Under the pieces are notes generated by a model. It was not told where the DNA came from. It was given only the letters and a program-made list of their open reading frames with translations, and made no database searches. A stretch of 64,000 nt of DNA from Ardenticatenaceae bacterium (lineage in GTDB: Bacteria; Chloroflexota; Anaerolineae; Promineifilales; Promineifilaceae). A program made the translations under genes and the position numbers. The stretch is taken from NCBI GenBank assembly GCA_020634235.1, contig JACKCB010000001.1, positions 1,240,001 to 1,304,000 of the forward strand. Direction: 5' to 3'. Positions 49,640 through 57,874 of the stretch are shown here, in pieces; the first letter of the stretch is position 1, and the number at the start of each line of letters is the position of its first letter.

Positions 49640-49675
49640 TCACCCCTTCACCCCCTCACCCATACACTCCCTCAC
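49640..49675. repeat. CACCCC-type simple repeat in intergenic region
   Basis: An imperfect iteration (TCACCCCTTCACCCC, CTCACCCATACACTCC) lies between the convergent VanZ and CopD genes. A related run occurs near 57860-57885. Confidence 0.4.
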
Positions 49676-50169
49676 ACCGCCGTAGCCACAGCGGTAAAAA
49701 ACAAAACAGCCGCCGCGCACACCATATTTAGCCGCAGCAGGCGGATCTCCTGCCGGGTCAGGGCCGCGGCTTGTTCGGCAGCTAGCTGGGGTCGCTGCTG
49801 CGCCAGCAGGGCGGCGCGGTCCATGGCCGGGTGGATGCGCACCTGGACCAGGGCGGCGATCAGGATCATGGCCACCACGGCAATGTGCTTGATGAGAATG
49901 GCCCAGGCCCAGACGCTGTCTACCTGCAAGAAGCCACTGTAATTGGGGTCATTGGTCATCTGCACAAAGCCGGTCACCAACAGCAGGACCAGGCTGCCAT
50001 TCACCCAGGGGCTGAAACGGCGCTGCAAACTAAGCCACTGGTTGGCTTCCAGCGTCCCCTTGCGCAGGGCTGGCCAGGCTACCAGCCCCATCAGGGCCAA
50101 TCCCCCCAACCAGATAACGGTCGAGAGCAAATGTATCCAGTAGGAAAGGGCAAGTATCCAGAAGGTCAT
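49672..50169 (-). CDS. CopD-like membrane protein
   Basis: 165 aa, four membrane segments. WIHLLSTVIWLGGLALMGL holds the His/Trp arrangement of CopD-type copper-resistance or cytochrome-b561-like proteins; LIKHIAVVAMILIAALVQ follows. Metal handling is possible but unproven, and no CopC is adjacent. Twelve bp downstream of the glycosidase-like gene that ends at 50182, so they may be co-transcribed. Confidence 0.75.
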   Translation of the reverse strand: MTFWILALSYWIHLLSTVIWLGGLALMGLVAWPALRKGTLEANQWLSLQRRFSPWVNGSLVLLLVTGFVQMTNDPNYSGFLQVDSVWAWAILIKHIAVVAMILIAALVQVRIHPAMDRAALLAQQRPQLAAEQAAALTRQEIRLLRLNMVCAAAVLFFTAVATAV

Positions 50170-50181
50170 GGGGGGTCTTTC

Positions 50182-51438
50182 TCACTTCTCCATGTCGCGC
50201 AGAGCATTGTAGGCCGGCCGGGGCGTGCCGTCAGGCAGCGTAATGGCCCACCACCACTGCTCATGCTCCTCCGGAGTCCAGGTGTAGTCGGCAATGTAAA
50301 TGGTAGTCATCAGGCCAATCCAGGGCTGCCAGTTCTGGCGGGCAAACTGGTAAGCGCGCACCAGGTAATCGGCCTGAGTGGCCTCGTCCACGGCAAACCA
50401 GGCATATTCCGGGTTTACCAGGTCCGTGGTCCAGCCCATCTCCAGGATCACGACCTGCTTGTCCGCATCCCCGTTGGCCACCATGATCGCCCGCATATCC
50501 TCCACGTGGCGAAAGGTGAACCAGCGGCCGTTACCAAAGCCGTTTTCCGGATTCTCCGCCTCTTCCGGGGCGGTCTCGGGCGGCGCTTTGTAGCCCGGCG
50601 CATTCAAGCCTAAGGCATCAAAGTAGCGGCCGGCCCCGGCCGCGTACATGCCTTGCAAGAACTGGTCATCGGGCATGGCCAGCGGCGGGGTCGTGCCGGT
50701 GGGCGCCAGCCCGGCCGAGATCACAATCGCCTGCGGGTCGGCGGCCTTGATGGCTTCATAGCAAACACGCAGCAGTTCGGTGTACCCGGCCGGGTCCGGT
50801 GACTGTTCCCCCCATTCCCGGCTCAGATTCGGCTCATTCCACACCTGGTAAGCATGGACGCGCCCCTTGTAGCGCGCCGCCACCACGCCACAAAAATCGC
50901 CAAAATCCTGCATGTTGGCCGGCGGCGCATTCTCCAGCGGTTCCGTGCCTGGGGCCTGTGACCACCACGGCTGGCGGTCCAGGCGCACCAGCAGCTTCAG
51001 GCCATTGGCTTCCACTTCATCGACAATGGTGTCGGAATGCCACCAGTTGTACGCCCCCTTCTCGTTCGTCTCGATATCGCGCCAGGCAAAGCTCTGTTTC
51101 ACCCAGCCAAAGCCCATCTCCTGCACCAGAGACAGGTCCCGCTGGGCGATGTCTGGCTTCCACCACATGAACAACTGCATGCCATATTCCGGCGACTGAA
51201 ACAGCGGACCCGCCCCGGCCGGGGCCAGCGTAGGCAGTTCCCCTGGCGTAACCTGTCCATCTGGTGGCGGCAGGGTGGCCGGGCTGCTGGTGGGCGCAGT
51301 CGTGGTGGTGGGAACCCCGGCCGGGGCAACGGTAACCGTCCCGGCCGGGGTCTCTTGGCCACAGCCACTCAGCCAGATCAGGCTCAGGCCGGCCATAAAC
51401 AGCGCCCACAGCAGCCCATACCGCCCTTTGCGGGCCAT
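50182..51438 (-). CDS. Clan-A glycosidase-like lipoprotein 1
   Basis: Lipoprotein signal (FMAGLSLIWLSGC), a Thr/Pro-rich linker of about 55 residues and a catalytic-type domain. The acid/base Glu is in AYQVWNEPNLSREWGEQ and the nucleophile Glu in VVILEMGW, as in GH5/GH39-type (beta/alpha)8 barrels. The preceding segments (GFGWVKQSFAWRDIE) also fit. It should act outside the membrane on an unknown glycan. Its ATG overlaps the stop of the next paralog by 1 bp (TAATG), suggesting translational coupling. Related to the two proteins encoded upstream. Confidence 0.85.
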   Translation of the reverse strand: MARKGRYGLLWALFMAGLSLIWLSGCGQETPAGTVTVAPAGVPTTTTAPTSSPATLPPPDGQVTPGELPTLAPAGAGPLFQSPEYGMQLFMWWKPDIAQRDLSLVQEMGFGWVKQSFAWRDIETNEKGAYNWWHSDTIVDEVEANGLKLLVRLDRQPWWSQAPGTEPLENAPPANMQDFGDFCGVVAARYKGRVHAYQVWNEPNLSREWGEQSPDPAGYTELLRVCYEAIKAADPQAIVISAGLAPTGTTPPLAMPDDQFLQGMYAAGAGRYFDALGLNAPGYKAPPETAPEEAENPENGFGNGRWFTFRHVEDMRAIMVANGDADKQVVILEMGWTTDLVNPEYAWFAVDEATQADYLVRAYQFARQNWQPWIGLMTTIYIADYTWTPEEHEQWWWAITLPDGTPRPAYNALRDMEK

Positions 51439-52748
51439 TAGCGAACCTTTTCCATCGCCGCAATCGCCCCAAACGCCGGCCGGGGCACACCATTCACGTC
51501 CACAATGCTGTAAGGCACCGGGTCATCCGTGGGACCATTGCCCTTGTTGCCAAAGTCAAAATTAAACTGGAATGCCAGCCAGACCGTACCCGAAGCCTGC
51601 ATCTGCTGGTAAGCCTGCACAATATACTGCGCCTGCTCCTCCAGCGAATTGTCATTCACAAAGCCAAACCCTTCGGGATAACTGTCGTACCCTTCGCTGC
51701 TGCCCCAGCCAAACTCCGTCACGCACAGCTTCTTGTTGGGGTCCAGCGCCTGCACCTTCTGGGCGTAGGTCTCCACTGTCGTCTTAAAACTCCAGCTATG
51801 GTGTGGGTTGTCAAACGGGCCGCGGAAAGTGGCCGTTGCCGCCTTGGGCGAGCTGCCGGCCTGGTCCCAGGCCACGTCCGGGCCAATGTTGTAGCCATTG
51901 TGGTGCACGCCCACACAGTCAGCATAGTTCAACATCCCCGCAGCCAGCGCCTCGTCCAGGTAGATGAAGTCATCGTAAGAGGTCACCAGGTCATGCACGC
52001 CGCTGGGCGCCAGCGCGCCGCTAATGACGATGATGTCAGGATTCACCGCTTTCACCGCCTCATAAGCGCGCTGCAAGAAATCCACGTAAACCACCGGCGA
52101 CAACCCCTGGGCCGTGGCCCACTCGCGGTCGATGTTCTGCTCATTCCACACTTCAATCGCGTGGACCTGGTTAGGATAATGATTTAACAGTTCGCGCAGG
52201 AAGTTGGCGTACAGGTTAAAGTCATCCGGCGGGCCATTCTCTGTCCCGGCCGAGCGCGTCCAGGCGGGCGCGCCAACCACGCTGAACATCAAATTCAACC
52301 CCTGCCGGTTGGCCTCGGCCACCACGCCATCATAGAAGAACCATTGGTAGACGCCGGGGTCTGGCTCCACCAGCGGCCATTCCACCTGGACTTTCACCCA
52401 GTCCAGGCCCAACTGGTTGCGGATGGCATCCATGGCAAAGGCCGGGTCACCCACTACAGCATGGGATTGGGTGCCGTAGCCAAAACGGTCGGCCGGCCAG
52501 GGAAAGGTTGCCCCGGCCGGGGCAGGTTCTTCCACCGGTGCCGGTTCCTCCGCCGGGGTTTCCCCACCATCTTCCACAATCACCGGCGGTGGCAGCGTAG
52601 CCGCCTCTTCTGGCGGCGTCTCCGGCGCTGTCGTGGCCGGCAGCGCCGTCGCCTCAGGCACTACTTCGTTGTTCGCCTGGCCACCGCAGGCAGCGGCCAA
52701 CACGGCCAGCAAAGCCAACATGAGCCACAAATAGACGGGTCGTTTCAT
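51438..52748 (-). CDS. Clan-A glycosidase-like lipoprotein 2
   Basis: 436 aa, lipoprotein signal (MLALLAVLAAACGG), Glu/Pro-rich linker, catalytic-type domain with AIEVWNEQNIDREWATAQG (acid/base Glu) and LCVTEFGWGSSEG (nucleophile Glu). Its core aligns with the neighbours on both sides, e.g. AVNPDIIVISGALAPSG. ATG 52748 follows AGAGGAGAAAGAGG; 69 upstream in-frame codons are discarded. Middle member of a three-paralog series. Confidence 0.87.
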   Translation of the reverse strand: MKRPVYLWLMLALLAVLAAACGGQANNEVVPEATALPATTAPETPPEEAATLPPPVIVEDGGETPAEEPAPVEEPAPAGATFPWPADRFGYGTQSHAVVGDPAFAMDAIRNQLGLDWVKVQVEWPLVEPDPGVYQWFFYDGVVAEANRQGLNLMFSVVGAPAWTRSAGTENGPPDDFNLYANFLRELLNHYPNQVHAIEVWNEQNIDREWATAQGLSPVVYVDFLQRAYEAVKAVNPDIIVISGALAPSGVHDLVTSYDDFIYLDEALAAGMLNYADCVGVHHNGYNIGPDVAWDQAGSSPKAATATFRGPFDNPHHSWSFKTTVETYAQKVQALDPNKKLCVTEFGWGSSEGYDSYPEGFGFVNDNSLEEQAQYIVQAYQQMQASGTVWLAFQFNFDFGNKGNGPTDDPVPYSIVDVNGVPRPAFGAIAAMEKVR

Positions 52749-52801
52749 TCCTCTTTCTCCTCTGCGCAAGGTGGGTCCGCCGGCTGGCAAGCCAGGCAGA
52801 C

Positions 52802-52848
52802 ACAAAGCGGGGCGCATTTTGGCCTGAAAGCAGCCTAAATGCGCCCCG
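52802..52848 (-). terminator. Terminator-like hairpin between two glycosidase-like genes
   Basis: 12-bp perfect stem (CGGGGCGCATTT / AAATGCGCCCCG, 52808-52819 with 52837-52848) with an extra GGC/GCC pair, tail CTTTGTG on the minus strand. It ends the transcript of the 1048-aa gene. Confidence 0.75.
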
Positions 52849-52909
52849 TTATTTATCAACGTATCCGGCCGGGAACCCGGCCGGGACCCGTTCACCGGCC
52901 AGGCGTTAG

Positions 52910-55900
52910 TTACTGCACACCCATCACCTGGCCAAGCAAAATGCAGGCCGGGCAACTGCCGTTCGGCCGGATCATCGCATAACCGGCCATCGGGTCATCC
53001 CCCCAGTTGGTGAAATCCACGTTGAAGATAATCATCAGCCGCACCCGGCCGCTGTTAGCCGCCAGGCTGGCCGCTTCCGCCAGGTACTGCGCATGTTCCG
53101 CCACGGTCAGGTTATAGGGCGCGCGCCACAAGAAACCGCCCGGCACATAGCCCCACTCTTCACCGCTCAGGTAGCCCAGCTCAGTGAAGCACAGTGTGCC
53201 CGCGCCTGCACCCACGTAGGCGTTCACCATACCCTGGAAGTAGCGGGTGTAGTGACCGCCATTGCCACGCGGGTCGCCACTAGTCGCGGCCGGGGGCATG
53301 ATCCCTTCATTGTAATGAACGCCAATGCAATCCGAATAGCTGCCGGCCCCGGCAGCCATCATACCCGCAATGTAGGGCGCATCATCACAACCGCCGCCAG
53401 TGCAGCCACCACCCCAGAAACCGGTCGGGGCGGGCGCGCCCGTAATAACCAGAATATTGGGATTGGCATTCTTGATGGCCGTGTAGGCCGGGATCAACAT
53501 ACTATTGACATAGGTCTGCGGGCTGATCTGCCCGGATGGCCATTCCCGGTCGATGTTCATCTCATTCCAGATTTCAATCGCGTCGGGCGGGTCGGGCAGC
53601 GAGGCAACCTGGCCCAGGAAGGCGACATACGCCCCGTAATCGATGCTGCTGGGGTTCAACTGGCCAGGGATACTCAGCAGCACCTTGAAGCCGTTGCCAT
53701 GGCCATCGGCCACCAGGCCGGCCACGTCCTGGCCAGTGTTGCCGGGGCCCCACTTGTGCTGCCGCTTAACCCAGGTCATCCCGGCCGAGCGCATCACCGC
53801 CGTGCGCGGCGAGCCAACAGTCTGGCCGCCCAACTCAAAAGAGCCACCCGCGGCCGGGGGCGGTGGTGGCGGCAGCGGGTTACCGCCACCACCATCATCG
53901 CCACCGCCCACCACCAGTGGTGGCGGTTCCACCACCGGCAGCGAGGCAATCTGCAGGGCCGGGTTCAGGCTCAACAGGGAGGCGAATAGCCAGCCCTCTT
54001 TTTCATCAAAGTTTACCACCACCCATTCAGAGTTAGCGCTGCGGCCGCTAATGGCCACCCGCGTACCCACCTGCACAACCTCTACCACCGGATAGGCCAC
54101 ACCCGGCCCAGTGCGCAGGTTGGCGGCAATGCCCACCACGGCGTCCGCCGTGCCCGGATCGATGGGGGCAACCGTGGGCGCCGGGACGACAGCCCCGGCC
54201 GTTGGGGCCGGCGCGGCCGTGGCGGCTGGCGTCGGCGGACTCTCGGCCACTTCTTCGTCTAGCTTGGCCACTACAATCTCGATGGAGCCTAGCTTGGCCA
54301 CCGAGTTACCCTGGGCAAACTCGGCATTGATGACGTAGGTGCCGGGTTCGGCGCTGCCATCCCAGCGATAGATCAGGGCATCGCCACTGCTGCTGGCAAC
54401 GACGTCCCCAGCCGTATTCTGAACGGTCCAGGAAATTGCCGCGCCGGCCACTTCGGGGGCAGCGCCATTGTTTACATAACCTTCCAGGGCGGCAACGTAA
54501 CCGTCGCCCTGGGCCCCGGTGCCCATGCCGGTCACGCTGATGCCGCGCACGTTATAGCTGCGGGCGGCGTTCACCTGGCGGCTGAGGGCGGCTTCGTTGC
54601 TCAACCAGACGGTGTGGGTCTGGCCATTTTCCTCGTAGGTGTACTTGTACATCAGGCTGTCGCTGTCCCACTCCAGCGCACTGGCGGTGCCGGCCAGGCC
54701 AACTTCCACCGCGGTTTCCGGCTCAACTTCTTCGGCTCCTTCGGTGATATTAAGTTCACCAAAACTGGCCAGCGCCTGATCGTTGTCAACGGTGCGGTAC
54801 ACGGTGCCGATGGTGTCCACGGCGTAGGCGGTGACCACTAGCGTAAGTTTCTGCCGCTCGATCTGGGTCACGGCCCAGTCGATGAGCTTCTGAGCCTGCC
54901 CTTCTTCATGGTAAACGCTGGGGTTGAGGGGCATCTGGACGTAGACCGCGTCGGCAATTTCGCCAATGGCGGCCCAATCCTGGCCGGCGCTATCCCAATC
55001 GCCCAGATTAGTTTGGGCGGGGGTGTCCACGGTAACGATCAGGCTTTTGCCTTCAGCGTGCAGGGCGTTGGCCAGGCGGCTGACGAAGCTGGTGAAGTTG
55101 TCACGCACCCCGGCCGGGATGGCTTGATAATCCAGGTTCACCCCGTTGTAGGCGTCCGACTGGGCCACGATGGCCGCAATGTGCTGATCGGCCAGGGCAG
55201 TATCCCCCAGGAGCTGTGTAATGGCCGCCTGATCAATGATGGCGCCCACGTTACTTACTTGCAGCAACTGCTGGTAGCCGCCGGTGGTTAATTCAGCCAC
55301 CTCGCCGGTTAGGGCACCGTCGGCGGCCAACATCAGCCGGCCCAGGGTCACTTCGGTCAGGTAAGGCAGGACCACGGCGGGCAGCGCGCCTTGTGGCTGC
55401 AGGTCGGCACCAATGGCGGCGGCGGCCGGCGGGGCGGTTTCTAGCAGGGTTACGGCCACCGGCAGGGCCATGCGGGCTGACGTCATCTGGCCATCTTTTT
55501 GGGTGTGGGGGACAAAAGCCCAGGCGGAACCGTCCCAGCCATAGAGGTCTACGGTGCGCTCTTTCCCGGCCGGGGCCGGCAAGCTCACCGAACCTTCGGG
55601 GGCGGTGCCATCATAGGACATCACGTAAACATTGCTGACGACAGTCGCCCCGGCCGGGATCGCGGCCGCCATCGCGGCGGCTTCATCGCCGGCCGCATTA
55701 TTCACAAAATCAGTGATGGGGATGCTGGTCACGTCCACGGCGGCCCCATCGGCCGCGACGGTGATCTCACCATCGCTCGCCGTGCCGCCGTTTACCGCGA
55801 CCGCCCCATCTGTTGTCTCGGCAGTTGCCTGGGCCGTTTCACCACCGCCGCTCAGCCTATCGGCCAACGAAATCGGGGGCAAGAACAAGCCGGCAATGAG

Positions 55901-56056
55901 CAAACCAATGACGACGACAACCCCAACCACCACAGCCACAGCCACAATCTTGCGGTTGCCAGACTTTTCGGGGGGGCCGGATGAGGGGGTGACAGTCGCC
56001 GGCTCACCACTAAGGGCCTGACGAGCCTCCTGCAACGGGCGTTCTTCTTCCATCAT
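52910..56056 (-). CDS. Multidomain membrane-anchored protein: GH18-like, SH3b and clan-A glycosidase-like domains
   Basis: 1048 aa. A single N-terminal membrane helix (about 37-60) leaves a short cytoplasmic tail. Domains outside: GH18-like barrel (about 225-530) whose DxxDxDxE-type motif reads DAYNGVNLDYQ, with Gln replacing the catalytic Glu; an Ig-like domain (535-595); an SH3b domain (640-697; NLRTGPGVAYPVVEVVQVG); a Gly/Pro linker; and a clan-A glycosidase-like barrel (738-1048) with IEIWNEMNIDREWP and LCFTELGYLSG. The barrel is paralogous to the next two gene products. Cell-wall or exopolysaccharide binding and cleavage is likely. ATG 56056 follows GAGGAGG. Confidence 0.9.
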   Translation of the reverse strand: MMEEERPLQEARQALSGEPATVTPSSGPPEKSGNRKIVAVAVVVGVVVVIGLLIAGLFLPPISLADRLSGGGETAQATAETTDGAVAVNGGTASDGEITVAADGAAVDVTSIPITDFVNNAAGDEAAAMAAAIPAGATVVSNVYVMSYDGTAPEGSVSLPAPAGKERTVDLYGWDGSAWAFVPHTQKDGQMTSARMALPVAVTLLETAPPAAAAIGADLQPQGALPAVVLPYLTEVTLGRLMLAADGALTGEVAELTTGGYQQLLQVSNVGAIIDQAAITQLLGDTALADQHIAAIVAQSDAYNGVNLDYQAIPAGVRDNFTSFVSRLANALHAEGKSLIVTVDTPAQTNLGDWDSAGQDWAAIGEIADAVYVQMPLNPSVYHEEGQAQKLIDWAVTQIERQKLTLVVTAYAVDTIGTVYRTVDNDQALASFGELNITEGAEEVEPETAVEVGLAGTASALEWDSDSLMYKYTYEENGQTHTVWLSNEAALSRQVNAARSYNVRGISVTGMGTGAQGDGYVAALEGYVNNGAAPEVAGAAISWTVQNTAGDVVASSSGDALIYRWDGSAEPGTYVINAEFAQGNSVAKLGSIEIVVAKLDEEVAESPPTPAATAAPAPTAGAVVPAPTVAPIDPGTADAVVGIAANLRTGPGVAYPVVEVVQVGTRVAISGRSANSEWVVVNFDEKEGWLFASLLSLNPALQIASLPVVEPPPLVVGGGDDGGGGNPLPPPPPPAAGGSFELGGQTVGSPRTAVMRSAGMTWVKRQHKWGPGNTGQDVAGLVADGHGNGFKVLLSIPGQLNPSSIDYGAYVAFLGQVASLPDPPDAIEIWNEMNIDREWPSGQISPQTYVNSMLIPAYTAIKNANPNILVITGAPAPTGFWGGGCTGGGCDDAPYIAGMMAAGAGSYSDCIGVHYNEGIMPPAATSGDPRGNGGHYTRYFQGMVNAYVGAGAGTLCFTELGYLSGEEWGYVPGGFLWRAPYNLTVAEHAQYLAEAASLAANSGRVRLMIIFNVDFTNWGDDPMAGYAMIRPNGSCPACILLGQVMGVQ

Positions 56057-56448
56057 TCCGCATACCTCCTCAAGGAATTGCAGATAGAAACAATTTCCGA
56101 GCTTACGAACAAATGGCGGCTCGCCGGCCGCCATTGACATTTAAGATTTCTCTTCTCAGTAACGAAGATTCTAGCAAAGGTAATTTGAGTTGCCAAACGG
56201 GGCGGAATTGGACAGGTGATTGATGAGAAGAATGTTAATTCGTAGAACAGATGTGCCGTCCAACGCGCGCCGGGCTGTCGCCTTGGGGTGCCGCAGCAGA
56301 CTCAAGGCCGAATGGTACCCTTAAGGGCGCGGGCGTGCTTGACACCTCCCCAACGGTTGCTATACTTTTGCCCCTAGACGCAGTGCGTCAAAGAACTTGC
56401 CTGTTAATCATTTAATTCCCACGCGAGTAGCAATTGAAGGAGACCCAA
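56057..56448. other. Divergent intergenic region upstream of the SCP2 gene
   Basis: About 390 bp between the divergent glycosidase and SCP2 genes. It holds the SCP2 promoter and a palindrome. The segment 56141-56260 is AT-rich and could carry the divergent promoter; I found no clear hexamer pair there. Confidence 0.4.
56339..56366 (+). promoter_or_regulatory. Promoter of the SCP2 gene with start-point palindrome
   Basis: TTGACA (56339-56344), 16-bp spacer, TATACT (56361-56366). Eleven bp further, GACGCA-G-TGCGTC (56377-56389) is a perfect 6-bp inverted repeat over the expected start, a candidate operator. Confidence 0.75.
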
Positions 56449-56769
56449 ATGGCAGATTTAGAGAAGTTGTTCAAAAACATGCCCAATGTCTTTGATGCCG
56501 AAAAGGCGGGTGAGATGGCCGCCACGGTGCAGTTCAATTTGAGTGGTGAGGGTGGTGGTGACTGGTATGTGCAGATTGCGGATGGCCAGTGCACCACCCA
56601 CAAGGGCACTACAGAAGGCGCTACGGCCACCATTAAGATGGACGCCACCGACTATGCCGACATGACTTCGGGCAAACTGAACGCCATCACAGCATTTATG
56701 CAGGGCAAGGTTAAGGTTGAGGGCGATCTAAACACCGTGATGAAGTTCCAAACGCTGTTCGCCAGTTAG
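56449..56769 (+). CDS. SCP2 sterol-carrier-like protein
   Basis: 106 aa, soluble. TVQFNLSGEGGGDWYVQIADG, ATIKMDATDYADMTSGKLNAITAFMQGKVKVEGDLN match SCP2 domains (key: TDYADMTSGKLNA, QGKVKVEGDL) that bind fatty acyl or other hydrophobic ligands. Stand-alone bacterial SCP2 proteins have unknown partners. ATG 56449 follows AAGGAGACCCAA, an excellent ribosome-binding site, and a strong promoter lies upstream, so it may be abundant. Confidence 0.93.
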   Translation: MADLEKLFKNMPNVFDAEKAGEMAATVQFNLSGEGGGDWYVQIADGQCTTHKGTTEGATATIKMDATDYADMTSGKLNAITAFMQGKVKVEGDLNTVMKFQTLFAS

Positions 56770-56815
56770 CTGGAATCCAGGCCGGTTGTTTGTTGGCGTT
56801 TGGAATAGGGAGACG

Positions 56816-56880
56816 GATTGAACGGATGGGCGTGTTTCTTACGGCTGGTTCAAGCGAAATCACGACCTGTCCGTTCAATC
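56816..56880. repeat. Inverted repeat GATTGAACGGA between convergent genes
   Basis: GATTGAACGGA (56816-56826) and TCCGTTCAATC (56870-56880) are perfect complements around a 43-nt loop, located between the convergent SCP2 and EamA genes. The units look like the ATCCGTTCAATC-type intergenic repeats seen in many genomes. A bidirectional terminator is possible but no T-tract is obvious. Confidence 0.55.
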
Positions 56881-56914
56881 TGTGTCTGTGTTGTGGGTGC
56901 TTTTGGGTGCGTGC

Positions 56915-57817
56915 TTAGCGCCGCAGCAGCAGCAGCATGGCAGCAATCAGCAGGAACGCGCCCAACAGGCTGAGGGGGCTGAGCCATTCGCCAAATAGGA
57001 GCCAGGCCAACAGAGCAGAGGTTAATGATTCTAGCAGGGTGATGATGCTGGCCACCCCGGCCGGGACATGACGAAGCCCCCGCAAAAACAAGATGTAAGC
57101 CAACGCGGTAGGCACCAACCCCAAGTGGAGCAGCAGCAGCCACCCGGCCGGGGGATAACTGAGCACCAGCCCAGCCGCCAGGGTGAAGGGCAGCAGCCCC
57201 AACGCCCCCACCGCAAAGCCCAACGTAATCGGCTGCAAAGGATGGTAGCGGCCGGCCAGCGCCCGGCTGCACAAAGTAACCACCGCATAGCTAGCCGCAG
57301 CGCTCATCGCCAGCAGCACGCCGGCCAGGTCACCCGGCCGGGCCAGGCTGGTGCGCCCGCCCCCTACCAGCAGCGCGGTGCCCAACAACGCCCCCACCAG
57401 CGCCGCCGCTACCCGGCCGGTCAGCGGTTCGCGCAGCAGCGGGGCCGCCAGCAAAGCCACAACCACCGGCGCCAGGCACAGGGTGATGAGCACCGCTACC
57501 GTCACGCCCAGCCGGGAAATGGCCGCGAAGTAGCACACCTGGTACAGCCCCATGCTCCCTCCCAGCAGCAGTACAATCAGCCAGTCGCGGCGGTTGCGCG
57601 GGCGCAGGGAATATTGGCGGGCGCGCTGGCCACCCGGCCGGGGCATCAACTGCCACACCAGCCACAGCGCCGGCACCGATAACGCCAACCGGAAAAAACC
57701 AATCGACAGCGCATTGGCCGCCGACATGTTGTACAGCGCCTGGGTGGCCACCCCCACCGTGCCCCACAACACCGCCGCCGCCCCAACCTGAAGTGAACTA
57801 CTGAGATGCTGTGACAT
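56915..57817 (-). CDS. EamA/DMT-family transporter
   Basis: 300 aa with ten predicted membrane helices in two EamA repeats (AAVLWGTVGVATQAL... and SAAASYAVVTLCSRAL...). The closing segment ITLLESLTSALLAWLLFGEWLSPLSLLGA is typical. Substrate (amino acids, nucleosides or others) is unknown. ATG 57817 is favoured over 57865, whose extra 16 residues are Pro-rich. Downstream of the deaminase fusion gene. Confidence 0.9.
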   Translation of the reverse strand: MSQHLSSSLQVGAAAVLWGTVGVATQALYNMSAANALSIGFFRLALSVPALWLVWQLMPRPGGQRARQYSLRPRNRRDWLIVLLLGGSMGLYQVCYFAAISRLGVTVAVLITLCLAPVVVALLAAPLLREPLTGRVAAALVGALLGTALLVGGGRTSLARPGDLAGVLLAMSAAASYAVVTLCSRALAGRYHPLQPITLGFAVGALGLLPFTLAAGLVLSYPPAGWLLLLHLGLVPTALAYILFLRGLRHVPAGVASIITLLESLTSALLAWLLFGEWLSPLSLLGAFLLIAAMLLLLRR

Positions 57818-57874
57818 TTTCTTCAAGGGGCGCGGACAAGCCGGTGGGGAGGCCGGTTCACCCATACACCCCCA

